Assembly (NCBI RefSeq): GCF_000429925.1 | Contig: NZ_AUCU01000015.1 | Span: 62,001-126,000, forward strand | Source: Desulfatirhabdium butyrativorans DSM 18734 | GTDB taxonomy: Bacteria; Desulfobacterota; Desulfobacteria; Desulfobacterales; Desulfatirhabdiaceae | DNA: 64,000 nucleotides | Direction: 5' to 3' | Part shown: positions 44,830 through 53,317 of the stretch, one piece after another | Position numbering within the stretch: position 1 is the stretch's first letter | How the letters are laid out: each line of letters begins with the position of its first letter | Notes under the pieces: model-generated | Seen by the model: the letters and a program-made list of their open reading frames with translations, nothing else | What the model was told of the DNA's origin: nothing | The model's database searches: none | Program-made: the position numbers and the translations under genes

Positions 44830-46617
44830 ATGAAAACGACAGACGAAAACATGCCCAATCCCCAGGAAATCGAAAAAGAGCTCGGGGAATTTCTGGCGAA
44901 GAAATTCGGCGGGAAAGTCAAGATGATCGCGACCCACGAGGTTTCTCCCGAAGAAGCCGAATTTCTGACGCAATCCAAAACGCCCAAAAGCGAACCGGGT
45001 TTTCATTTCGATCTGAAACCCGAAGAGCTCATCGCCTATCTCGACCAGTACATTGTCAAGCAGGACAGGGCCAAGGCCGTGCTGGCCACCAAGATCTGTA
45101 CGCATTTCAACCGGATCCAGCATGAAAAGGAACATGCGGATGTGGATGGGGACCTTGTGGGCGGCATCAAGAACAACGTCCTGATGATCGGGCCCACCGG
45201 CGTGGGAAAAACCTACATGGTCAAGCTCATCGCCAAAAAAATCGGGGTTCCCTTCGTCAAAGGCGATGCCACCAAGTTCAGCGAAACCGGTTATGTGGGC
45301 GGAGACGTCGAGGACCTTGTCCGGGATCTGGTTCAGGAAGCCAACGACAACGTCGAGCTGGCGCAATACGGCATCATCTACATCGACGAAATCGACAAGA
45401 TTGCGGGCAGCCGGAACATCATCGGCGCCGATGTGTCCCGTACCGGTGTGCAGCGGGCGCTTCTCAAGCCGATGGAGGAAACGGAAGTCGATCTGAAAGT
45501 GCCCCATGATCCCATATCCATGCTGCAGGAAATCGAGCGATTCCGAAAAACCGGTGTCCGCGAAAAGCGGGTGGTCAACACCCGGAACATTCTGTTCATT
45601 GTCAGCGGTGCATTCCATGACATGACTGAAATCATTCAGAAGCGGCTCCATTGTCAGGGGTTGGGCTTTCATGCCGCACTGAAAGACAGTTTGACCGTCG
45701 ATGATATTCTGGCGCAGGTCAGAACAGAAGATCTGGTCGCCTTCGGTTTCGAATCGGAATTCGTCGGCAGACTTCCGGTGAGGGCCATCTTCGAGCATTT
45801 GTCCGAAGACGATCTGTTCGGGATCCTGAAGAATCCGAACAATCCGATTGTTTTGGGGAAAAAACTCGATTTTGCGGCATACGGCATCCGGATCGTTTTC
45901 GAGGATGAAGCCTTGCGGCTGATGGCCCATCAGGCCTTCATGGAAAATACGGGCGCAAGAGGTCTGGTCAGCGCAGCCGAAAAGGCCCTGCTTCCCTTTG
46001 AAAGACGCCTTCCCTCCCTGCGGATTTCCCGATTTCCCATTACGGCTGAAATCATCGCCCATCCCGAGGCAACCCTCGAGCGGCTTGCCGATATGGAAGC
46101 GATCGAAGCCTTGTCGGAGATGTATGTTCGCCTGAAGGAAGTCGAACGGCAGGATATAAAGAACTATCTCGAAGAATACAAAAGCCTCTTCTCGGAGCGC
46201 TATGGCCTTGCCCTGACGCCATCCAAAATTTCCCTGGTGGCGGCGGCTTACGGCAACGCCATCCTGGATATGGGCAAGGTGATCCAGAAGCTCAAAAAGC
46301 ACTACGATGAGGTGAAACGGATCGAGCTGTCGTTCTACAAGGAACACGACATCCATATTGTCCTCGATGACGACTGCCTGGACTATATCGTGACCGAAAT
46401 CGTGGAAAAACGCTCGACGCTCGAGGAATTCCGCAAGGATATCGATCGGGATCTGGCGATGGGGCTGCGGCTGGTCCGGGAAAAAACGGGCAAGAACCGG
46501 TTTTTCCTGGATCGGGAGGCGCTGATGAATCCGGAGAGCTATATTGTGGAATTGATTCGAACCGAAATGAAACGCAAACTGGCGTCACTGCTGCCGCCCG
46601 CAGAAGCCACCGGTTGA
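44830..46617 (+). CDS. ClpX-like AAA+ protein without zinc-binding domain
   Basis: The 595-residue protein carries a ClpX-type AAA+ module: Walker A IGPTGVGKTYM (about 120-130), pore loop ETGYVGGDVEDLVRDLV, Walker B YGIIYIDEIDKIAG and sensor region. A GLGF segment (about 277-280) lies where ClpX has its ClpP-binding IGF loop. The four-cysteine N-terminal zinc domain of ClpX is absent, and the C-terminus is extended by about 150 residues. It is probably an unfoldase with its own adaptor set; ClpP binding is only suggested. It precedes the heme genes. Confidence 0.85.
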   Translation: MKTTDENMPNPQEIEKELGEFLAKKFGGKVKMIATHEVSPEEAEFLTQSKTPKSEPGFHFDLKPEELIAYLDQYIVKQDRAKAVLATKICTHFNRIQHEKEHADVDGDLVGGIKNNVLMIGPTGVGKTYMVKLIAKKIGVPFVKGDATKFSETGYVGGDVEDLVRDLVQEANDNVELAQYGIIYIDEIDKIAGSRNIIGADVSRTGVQRALLKPMEETEVDLKVPHDPISMLQEIERFRKTGVREKRVVNTRNILFIVSGAFHDMTEIIQKRLHCQGLGFHAALKDSLTVDDILAQVRTEDLVAFGFESEFVGRLPVRAIFEHLSEDDLFGILKNPNNPIVLGKKLDFAAYGIRIVFEDEALRLMAHQAFMENTGARGLVSAAEKALLPFERRLPSLRISRFPITAEIIAHPEATLERLADMEAIEALSEMYVRLKEVERQDIKNYLEEYKSLFSERYGLALTPSKISLVAAAYGNAILDMGKVIQKLKKHYDEVKRIELSFYKEHDIHIVLDDDCLDYIVTEIVEKRSTLEEFRKDIDRDLAMGLRLVREKTGKNRFFLDREALMNPESYIVELIRTEMKRKLASLLPPAEATG

Positions 46618-46640
46618 CCAAACGCTTTGTCGAGGAAGAG

Positions 46641-47819
46641 ATGATCGGTATTTCCAAATTGTACTGCGGAACGGTGGAGCCATCGGATGCCCTGCGCTAC
46701 GGCAGGCATTCGGGAAGTCTCCCATCCCATCTGCTCCAGTTTTCGGCCGACAAGAAGCCGGTTGTGGTCTGGAACATGACCCAGCGCTGCAACCTGCGCT
46801 GCATCCACTGCTACGCGCAAGCCACGGAAAAGACGGCCGCAGACGAAATGAGCACGGAAGAGGGCAAGGCGCTGATCGATGATCTGGCCTCTTTTGGTTC
46901 TCCCGTGATCCTGTTTTCCGGCGGGGAGCCGCTGGTAAGGCCCGATCTGCCGGAGCTTGCGGAATATGCCGTTCAAAAGGGCATGCGGGCCGTCATCTCG
47001 ACAAACGGAACACTGATTACCCCGCAAATGGCAAGGACCCTGAAGGCCATTGGCCTCTCCTATGTCGGGATCAGTCTGGATGGCATGGAGCCGGTGCATG
47101 ACCGGTTCCGGGGGGTTCCCGGCGCTTTCCGCAAGGCTCTCGATGGTATTCGGAACTGCCAGGAGGCGGGCATCAAGGTGGGCTTGCGTTTCACCATCAA
47201 CCGGCACAACGCCGCAGAAATTCCGGCTGTTTTCGATTTGCTGGAGGAAATGGACATCCCCAGGGCCTGCTTTTACCACCTGGTTTATGCCGGCCGAGGC
47301 TCCCGGATGGTGGAAGAGGACTGCTCCCTGCAGCAGACACGCGCCATCGTGGACTTGATCATGGATCGGACCAAAGCCCTGCACGATGCCGGAAAACCCA
47401 AGGAAATCCTGACGGTGGACAACCATGCCGACGGGCCTTACGTCTATCTGCGGCTGCTCCGGGAGAATCCGGAACGGGCCAAAGAAGTGCTTTCTCTGCT
47501 CGAGATGAACGAGGGGAACAATTCGGGAAGGGGGATCGGATGCGTGAGCTGGAACGGGGAAGTGTATGCCGATCAGTTCTGGCGGCACCATTCGTTCGGC
47601 AATGTGCGAAAACGATCCTTTTCCCAGATTTGGACCGATCCGGCAGACGAGTTCCTGATGCAACTCAAGGATAAAAAACGGCATGTCACCGGACGGTGCG
47701 CCTCCTGCCGGTGGCTCGACATCTGCGGAGGCAATTTCCGGGTCCGGGCCGAAGCCGTGACAGGCGACGTGTGGGCGCCGGATCCAGCCTGCTATCTGAC
47801 GGACGATGAAATTCGGTAA
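46641..47819 (+). CDS. ahbC: 12,18-didecarboxysiroheme deacetylase
   Basis: The 392-residue radical SAM protein has CNLRCIHC (CxxxCxxC cluster), SGGEPLVRPDL, GISLDGMEPVHDRFRG and a SPASM-like C-terminus with CASCRWLDICGG. Its N-terminus (MIGISKLYCG) and the presence of hemB and ahbD downstream identify it as AhbC, which removes acetate side chains of didecarboxysiroheme in the alternative heme pathway. ATG 46641 follows GAGGAAG; a TTG start at 46614 overlapping the previous stop is less likely. Confidence 0.93.
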   Translation: MIGISKLYCGTVEPSDALRYGRHSGSLPSHLLQFSADKKPVVVWNMTQRCNLRCIHCYAQATEKTAADEMSTEEGKALIDDLASFGSPVILFSGGEPLVRPDLPELAEYAVQKGMRAVISTNGTLITPQMARTLKAIGLSYVGISLDGMEPVHDRFRGVPGAFRKALDGIRNCQEAGIKVGLRFTINRHNAAEIPAVFDLLEEMDIPRACFYHLVYAGRGSRMVEEDCSLQQTRAIVDLIMDRTKALHDAGKPKEILTVDNHADGPYVYLRLLRENPERAKEVLSLLEMNEGNNSGRGIGCVSWNGEVYADQFWRHHSFGNVRKRSFSQIWTDPADEFLMQLKDKKRHVTGRCASCRWLDICGGNFRVRAEAVTGDVWAPDPACYLTDDEIR

Positions 47820-47882
47820 CCGATCCTATAAAAAAGGTCTTCTTCCACTTCTTCCCTTTTCTCCAACCAGAAAGGGTTTTTC

Positions 47883-48866
47883 ATGATTTTCCCCGATTAC
47901 AGACCCAGACGTCTTCGCAGAACCGAAAACCTTCGCCGGATGATTCGGGAAACCATCCTCACCCCGGCGGATTTCATCATGCCGTTTTTTGCGATCGATG
48001 GCAAGAATGTGGAAAATCCCATCGAGGCCATGCCGGGCCAGTACCAGCTCTCCATCGACAAGCTGGTCCCCCGATGCAAAGAGGTTTACGATCTGGGTAT
48101 TCCGGCGGTTATCCTCTTCGGCATTCCGGATCGCAAGGATGAGCTTGGCAGATCGGCGTACGCCAAGGACGGGATCGTCCAGAAGGCTGTCAGGGCCGTG
48201 AAGAACAAGGTGCCCGAGCTTGTCGTCGTTACAGACGTCTGCCTGTGCCAGTACACCGATCACGGGCACTGCGGTGTGGTGGAAAACGGGATTGTCGACA
48301 ACGACGCCACGCTCGATCTGCTGGCTTCAACCGCGCTCTCCCATGCGCGGGCCGGAGCGGACATCGTGGCTCCGTCGGATATGATGGACGGTCGGGTTTC
48401 GGCCATCCGGGAAGCCCTGGATGAGGCCGGGTTCAGCGCCGTGCCGATCATGGCCTATTCGGCCAAATATTGTTCCGGATTCTACGGACCTTTTCGCCAG
48501 GCGGCCGATTCCGCGCCCAAATTCGGGGATCGAAGAACCTATCAGATGGATCCGGCCAATGCCCTGGAAGCCATCCGGGAAGTGACAATGGACATCGAGG
48601 AAGGCGCGGACATCATCATGGTCAAGCCCGCTCTTGCTTATCTCGATGTCATCTGCCGGGTGCGGCAGGAAATTGACCTGCCTGTTGCCGCCTATCAGGT
48701 CAGCGGCGAGTACAGCATGATCCGCGCTGCCGAAAAAATGGGATGGCTCGACGGGCCTCGGGTGATGATGGAAAGTCTTACGGCCATCAAGCGGGCCGGG
48801 GCGGACATGATCCTGACCTATTTCGCCATGGAAGCGGCCAAGACCATCCGGGAGAGCTTTGCCTGA
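47883..48866 (+). CDS. hemB: porphobilinogen synthase (delta-aminolevulinate dehydratase)
   Basis: The 327-residue enzyme has the zinc-binding Cys set [12 protein letters not shown], the Schiff-base lysines in [13 protein letters not shown] and [12 protein letters not shown], and the allosteric tail. It makes porphobilinogen, the precursor of siroheme, corrinoids and, in this organism, heme by the AHB route. It lies between the two radical SAM genes ahbC and ahbD, a typical order in sulfate reducers. Confidence 0.97.
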   Translation: MIFPDYRPRRLRRTENLRRMIRETILTPADFIMPFFAIDGKNVENPIEAMPGQYQLSIDKLVPRCKEVYDLGIPAVILFGIPDRKDELGRSAYAKDGIVQKAVRAVKNKVPELVVVTDVCLCQYTDHGHCGVVENGIVDNDATLDLLASTALSHARAGADIVAPSDMMDGRVSAIREALDEAGFSAVPIMAYSAKYCSGFYGPFRQAADSAPKFGDRRTYQMDPANALEAIREVTMDIEEGADIIMVKPALAYLDVICRVRQEIDLPVAAYQVSGEYSMIRAAEKMGWLDGPRVMMESLTAIKRAGADMILTYFAMEAAKTIRESFA

Positions 48867-48942
48867 TCTGAGCTGAGGGATGGCTGTTTCCCACTGAAAA
48901 GAAAAATCGACCGACTACAGACGATGAACTGTTCCGAAGGAT

Positions 48943-48989
48943 GAGTTTCCGTTCAAGCAGTACTTAATACTTAATACTTAAAACTTAAA
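48943..48989 (+). repeat. family A end followed by a heptamer array before ahbD
   Basis: GAGTTTCCGTTCAAGCAGTAC (from 48941) is the right end of repeat A. From 48962 to 48989 there are four 7-bp units (ACTTAAT twice, ACTTAAA twice), then ACTTCC. The array occupies the place where the ahbD ribosome binding site should be. Confidence 0.75.
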
Positions 48990-48995
48990 ACTTCC

Positions 48996-50120
48996 ATGCA
49001 CCCAGCACACCGCCACCCGTCCCATTCACATCCAGCGGCCTCATCTCCACAACCCCATGGTCAAGCAACGCTTCGACTGGTTGCCTGGGAGATTACCCGG
49101 AACTGCAATCTCTCCTGCGTTCACTGCCGGGCAGCGGCCACACAGGGCCCGTATGCAGGAGAACTCGATACGGCATCCTGTTTCCGGCTGCTTGACCAGA
49201 TTGCCGAAGTCGGCTCCTGTATCGTCATCCTGACGGGGGGCGAGCCGCTGTTGCGGCCGGATATCTTCGATGTGGCCCGATATGGCACCGGCAAGGGGCT
49301 CAAAATGGTCATGGCCCCCAACGGCACGCTGATCGATGCGGCCAATGCCCGGCAAATGGCGGATGCCGGCATCCGCCGCATCAGTATCAGCCTTGACGGG
49401 AGCCGGGCCGAATCCCATGACCGGTTCCGCGGGGTTCCGGGCGCATTCGACGCGGCGCTTCGCGGCATCGAATGCGCCAAGGCGGCGGGGATCGAATTTC
49501 AGATCAACACCACCATCACCCAAACGAATCTTGCCGAAATTCCAGCCATCCAGCAGCTCGCCATTGAACTGGGGGCTGTGGCCCACCACATCTTCTTGCT
49601 CGTGCCCACCGGCCGGGGCAAATACATCGCCGATCAGGCCATCGATGCGGCGCAATACGAAGAGACGCTGAACTGGTTCTATGACCAGAAAAAACATACG
49701 CCGCTGGTGCTCAAGGCTACCTGTGCGCCGCATTATTACCGTATTTTGAGACAAAGAAGCCGGGCGGAGGGCGAGACGGTCCGCTTCGAAACGCACGGAC
49801 TGGATGCCGTCACCAAGGGATGTCTGGGCGGCAGCGGATTCTGTTTCATTTCCCATACCGGAATCGTTCAGCCATGCGGCTTCCTGCATCTGGAATGCGG
49901 TGATGTCACCCGCCAGTCTTTTGTCGATATCTGGAAGAATTCGCCCATTTTTCTGGATCTTCGGGATGAGGACAAGTTGAAGGGGAAATGCGGCATCTGC
50001 GAATACCGCCGGGTATGCGGCGGCTGCAGGGCCAGGGCGTATGAGGCGACAGGCGATTATCTTGCGGAAGAACCGCTTTGTCTTTACCAACCAGGTCATC
50101 ATCAGGAGAGCCGACCATGA
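48996..50120 (+). CDS. ahbD: heme b synthase, radical SAM
   Basis: The 374-residue radical SAM/SPASM protein has CNLSCVHC, LTGGEPLLRPDIFD, ISISLDGSRAESHDRFRG and an auxiliary cluster region CGICEYRRVCGGCRARAYEATGDYL-type. AhbD converts iron-coproporphyrin III to heme b. The N-terminus has a His-rich segment (HPAHRHPSHSHP) and no ribosome binding site, since a heptamer array precedes ATG 48996, so the start is uncertain. The stop overlaps the CBS gene by four bases. Confidence 0.9.
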   Translation: MHPAHRHPSHSHPAASSPQPHGQATLRLVAWEITRNCNLSCVHCRAAATQGPYAGELDTASCFRLLDQIAEVGSCIVILTGGEPLLRPDIFDVARYGTGKGLKMVMAPNGTLIDAANARQMADAGIRRISISLDGSRAESHDRFRGVPGAFDAALRGIECAKAAGIEFQINTTITQTNLAEIPAIQQLAIELGAVAHHIFLLVPTGRGKYIADQAIDAAQYEETLNWFYDQKKHTPLVLKATCAPHYYRILRQRSRAEGETVRFETHGLDAVTKGCLGGSGFCFISHTGIVQPCGFLHLECGDVTRQSFVDIWKNSPIFLDLRDEDKLKGKCGICEYRRVCGGCRARAYEATGDYLAEEPLCLYQPGHHQESRP

Positions 50121-50722
50121 AAATCAAATCGCTCATGATCCACGATCCGATCACCGTCACGACGAACACGACGATTGAAGACGCCATTCAACTGATGAAA
50201 ACCAATGGCATCCGGCACTTGCCGGTTGTCGGCAAAGGCAAGGTGCTGAAGGGCTTCGTAACCCTGGCGGATCTGAAACAGGGGTTGATTCCCGCCATGG
50301 TGAGCGATCTGAAGCTGACCGATCTGATGATCACGGATCCGATCACCATCGGACCCGACGATGATATTGAAACCGCGGCCCGCATCATCTATGAGCACAA
50401 GATCGGGGGAATGCCGGTCGTCCAGAAAAAGACGGTTGTCGGCATCATCACGGAATCGGACATCCTGCGGGCATTTATCGACATGATGGGTATTCTGGCC
50501 TCCGGCACGCGGATCGAGGTGGCCATCGGCGATTCACCCGAGCGCATCAACCAGGCGATCGGCATCATTCAGCAGGCGGGTGGCGAGATTATCCAGATCG
50601 GCATGACGATTTGCGAAACGTGCAAGAAAGCGTATTCCTTCCGGCTGAAGAGCCACAATACCGAGCCCATCGAAAAAGCGCTCACAGCGGCGGGTTTCGA
50701 AGTGCTCCACGACCCGGCATAG
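50117..50722 (+). CDS. CBS-domain pair protein with C-terminal ACT-like domain
   Basis: The 201-residue protein has two CBS motifs (DPITVTTNTTIEDAIQLMKTNGIRHLPVV-type; DPITIGPDDDIETAARIIYEHKIGGMPVV-type) and a C-terminal ACT-like domain (VAIGDSPERINQAIGIIQQAGGEIIQIG). CBS pairs bind adenine nucleotides, so it is a probable energy sensor. ATG 50117 overlaps the ahbD stop (ATGA), so co-translation with heme synthesis is likely. Its partner is not known. Confidence 0.85.
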   Translation: MKIKSLMIHDPITVTTNTTIEDAIQLMKTNGIRHLPVVGKGKVLKGFVTLADLKQGLIPAMVSDLKLTDLMITDPITIGPDDDIETAARIIYEHKIGGMPVVQKKTVVGIITESDILRAFIDMMGILASGTRIEVAIGDSPERINQAIGIIQQAGGEIIQIGMTICETCKKAYSFRLKSHNTEPIEKALTAAGFEVLHDPA

Positions 50723-50725
50723 GTA

Positions 50726-50809
50726 GTGCCTGGACGGAAATCCCCTATTCGGAGCAGCGCGCCGCCTGCGGGCAGGCTTTACCCAAAACGGGTTTTTCGT
50801 TCAGGCCAC
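50726..50809 (+). repeat. repeat family A copy bridging two convergent gene ends
   Basis: This is one of the most complete copies. It begins GTGCCTGGACGGAAA, has CCCCTATTCGG, CGCCTGCGGGCAGGC and AAAACGGGTTTTTCGTTCAG, and ends in CCAC. It runs into the mnmA stop codon (50801-50803), which the TTCAGG end supplies, so the last mnmA codons lie inside the repeat. Confidence 0.75.
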
Positions 50810-51856
50810 AGGTAGCGCCTCATCGATCCAACCGCCCCCGAGAACCAGATCGTCCTCATAGAACACGGCGCCCTGACCGGGCGTGACGGCAGGGTGGGGA
50901 TGGCGAAACTTCAGCGTGCAGCAGGCGGCGCCGTCGGGAATCAGCAATGCCTCGATGGCTTCATGGCGGTAGCGCAGCTTGGCGCGTACCCATCGGGGCG
51001 CATCCGGAGGCGGCTCGATCCAGTTGATGTCCTGAACCGTGCATCCGCTCACCAGAAGTTCCGCTTTCCGTCCGACAATGATCCGGTTGTTTGCGGGATC
51101 GAGCCGAAGCACGTAGTACGGTTCCGCACTCGGACAGCGAATCCCTTTTCGCTGCCCGATCGTAAATTTCCACAGCCCCTCATGCATGCCGATGCGCTTT
51201 CCTGTTGCATCCAGAATTTCCCCCGATACCGGCCCGGTTTCCGTTTGACGGCTTAAAAACGCCTCATAGCTCATCCCCCGGATGAAACAAACGTCCTGAC
51301 TTTCTTTGTGGTGAAACGGGGTCAATCCGTAGAGAAGGGCAAGCTTGCGCACGTGCTGCTTCGTGAGATTGCCGAGAGGAAACAGAGCCTTTTTCAGGCA
51401 TGCCTTCGGGATACGGCTCAGGAAATAGGATTGATCCTTTTGCGTATCCCGTCCTTTCCGCAGATGGATCTGGTCTGACGCATCCCGGCTGAGTCTTGCA
51501 TAATGGCCGGTTGCCAGAAGGCTTGCGCCGCGCCTCCCGGCTTCGGCCAGCAGCAATCCGTATTTGATCGAAGCGTTGCAAACGAGGCAGGGATTGGGCG
51601 TCTTTCCATCGAGGTATGTCCGGATGAAATAGTCGACGACATGGCGCCGGAAAGCCTCCTGCAAATCTACCGGAACGATTTCGATATCGAGCGCGGATCG
51701 CAGATGGGAAACGACCGTTTCGGCCATCCCGGGCGTTTCGAAGCCTGTCGAAAAATGCAGGCCGATGATCCGCTCATACCTTTTCTTCAGCAGTGCTGCG
51801 GCAACCAGTGAATCCACGCCTCCGCTCAGCGCGACCGCGACGGCAGCGGAAATCAT
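50801..51856 (-). CDS. mnmA: tRNA-specific 2-thiouridylase
   Basis: The 351-residue enzyme has the PP-loop SGGVDSLVAAALL, NPCLVCNASIKYG (first catalytic Cys), QSYFLSRI, DVCFIRG (second Cys) and the C-terminal barrel. It makes s2U34 in Lys, Glu and Gln tRNAs. ATG 51856 overlaps the stop of the upstream ferredoxin gene (ATGA), so a two-gene operon is likely. The last codons overlap repeat family A. Confidence 0.95.
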   Translation of the reverse strand: MISAAVAVALSGGVDSLVAAALLKKRYERIIGLHFSTGFETPGMAETVVSHLRSALDIEIVPVDLQEAFRRHVVDYFIRTYLDGKTPNPCLVCNASIKYGLLLAEAGRRGASLLATGHYARLSRDASDQIHLRKGRDTQKDQSYFLSRIPKACLKKALFPLGNLTKQHVRKLALLYGLTPFHHKESQDVCFIRGMSYEAFLSRQTETGPVSGEILDATGKRIGMHEGLWKFTIGQRKGIRCPSAEPYYVLRLDPANNRIIVGRKAELLVSGCTVQDINWIEPPPDAPRWVRAKLRYRHEAIEALLIPDGAACCTLKFRHPHPAVTPGQGAVFYEDDLVLGGGWIDEALPVA

Positions 51857-52281
51857 TCAAAAAACATTTTGGTGGTGGGCCGGATCGACATGACCCGGAC
51901 CGGACAGGCCGTGATGCACAGCTCGCAGATCGAGCATTTGCTCTGATCGAAGACCACTTCCATTTCGGGCCGCTTGATGGAAAGCGCATCCGTTGGACAA
52001 ACGGCCGTGCAAGCGCCGCAATGCGTGCAGCGCTTTTCATCCCGTTTGATTTCCTGAGATGCATTCTGGACCTGGACGCCCTGGGACTTGAGATACTGAA
52101 CGCCTTCCTTGAAATTTTTCCGGTTTCCGGAAAGCTCCAGAACCATGATGCCTTCTTTTCGGGGAAGGACCTGGGCGTTCAGGATATTGAAGGTCAGATC
52201 GTAGTCTTTGGCGAGATAGCAAACAATCGGCTTTTTGACTTCGGTCTGGGGAAAACGAAGCAGCAGAATTCTTGAATACAA
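51853..52281 (-). CDS. NIL-domain protein with two 4Fe-4S clusters
   Basis: The 142-residue protein has an N-terminal NIL domain (ILLLRFPQTEVKKPIVCYLAK-type, GIMVLELSG) and two ferredoxin motifs (CTHCGACTAVCPTDAL and CSICELCITACP). A TTG start at 52281, preceded by GGGAGGCG, is preferred because it gives the conserved N-terminus; the frame continues to 52614 but the added part is unlike the family. Such proteins act in sulfur transfer, for example homocysteine synthesis in methanogens. It overlaps mnmA. Confidence 0.88.
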   Translation of the reverse strand: MYSRILLLRFPQTEVKKPIVCYLAKDYDLTFNILNAQVLPRKEGIMVLELSGNRKNFKEGVQYLKSQGVQVQNASQEIKRDEKRCTHCGACTAVCPTDALSIKRPEMEVVFDQSKCSICELCITACPVRVMSIRPTTKMFFE

Positions 52282-53317
52282 GGTACGCCTCCCGGACAGA
52301 ATGTGATGGAATTGACAACGGTCGCGTGGATCTCTTGTTATGAAAAACGGGCAATGATCAATTTGCGCTCGATGTTTTCCGGTTGGGTTTCTTATAACAT
52401 AAGTCACCGAGAACGCCAACCGCTTGTCTTGATGTTTTGTAAACGGATCCGAGCGACATTTGGTGGAAATGGCCCGTTTTTCGAGAATAGCCTCGTGACT
52501 GTTCAGAACGGGCAGCAGGACAGGACGGGCTTTCTTGGAGCATCCCATGAATAGCCATCGATAGGTTGAGCAAGCCTGAGGGAGATAAAAATCAAATGGC
52601 ATCGACGTGATCAATTCAGTTCATTCAGGTTTTGATTGACAGCATAAGCAGTTCCTGAGATTGAAAAGAAACGGTTCCATCATTGATTCTTGGATGAAAA
52701 CCCATATTCGGTTTAGCGCCGCCTGCCCTCCGGCGGCGCACTGCTCCAAATAGGGGTTTTCCGTTCAGGCACTAACAACCGAAGAAGGATTTTTCGGTAT
52801 TCATTCCTTGACAGAATACCGGGCATCTGGTAATGAATTCAACCTTGAAAAAGTGTATACCATGCGAATTTCGTGCTTGAACGAAAAGCGCCTACTGGAG
52901 GCAGCATCCCGCCTGGCCTCCAGCTCAGGTTGTATCTAAAACGGGGTTTCCGTTCAAACACGAGTTCACCGCTCATGGCGGGATCGGACGCTTTTGCTGA
53001 TGAGAAGCTCCGTCACCCCGGCGAAAGCCGGGATCCACTTTTGTGATTGCGGGAGTGCATGGTTTTGGACCCCGGCTTTTAACGGGGTGACATTGCAGAG
53101 CCAGCAGGTTTTGCTGCATTCAATGACATTGACCTGTTTGCATAGACGGGGGCGTCGTTACGGGTAGTTCGTTATCGGGATGTTTTGCTCCGGTTCCCGT
53201 TTCAAAGGGGATCGGGTTCGTTCAATTGCCATCAACCTTCTCATCTCGTCAACAACCAGAAGGGAAACATTGTATAGCCATCAACCTTCACTACAATTAT
53301 TAGGAGGAGAAAACAAG
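52282..53317. repeat. 1-kb gene-free spacer with two family A copies and a REP doublet
   Basis: Positions 52691-52772 and 52873-52961 are family A copies (GGTTTTCCGTTCAGGCAC and GTGCTTGAACGAAAAGCGCC). Positions 53012-53091 hold a REP-like inverted pair: GTCACCCCGGCGAAAGCCGG against CCCCGGCTTTTAACGGGGTG. Short frames here (52303, 53180) lack support. The porin promoter must be in the last about 200 bp, but I could not define it. Confidence 0.6.

Noticed and set aside
52303-52554. 83-codon plus-strand frame
   Set aside because: It lies over the leader of the NIL-ferredoxin gene, has no recognised motif and has no good ribosome binding site.
53180-53317. N-terminal extension of the porin
   Set aside because: ATG 53318 has a strong ribosome binding site and directly starts a signal peptide.
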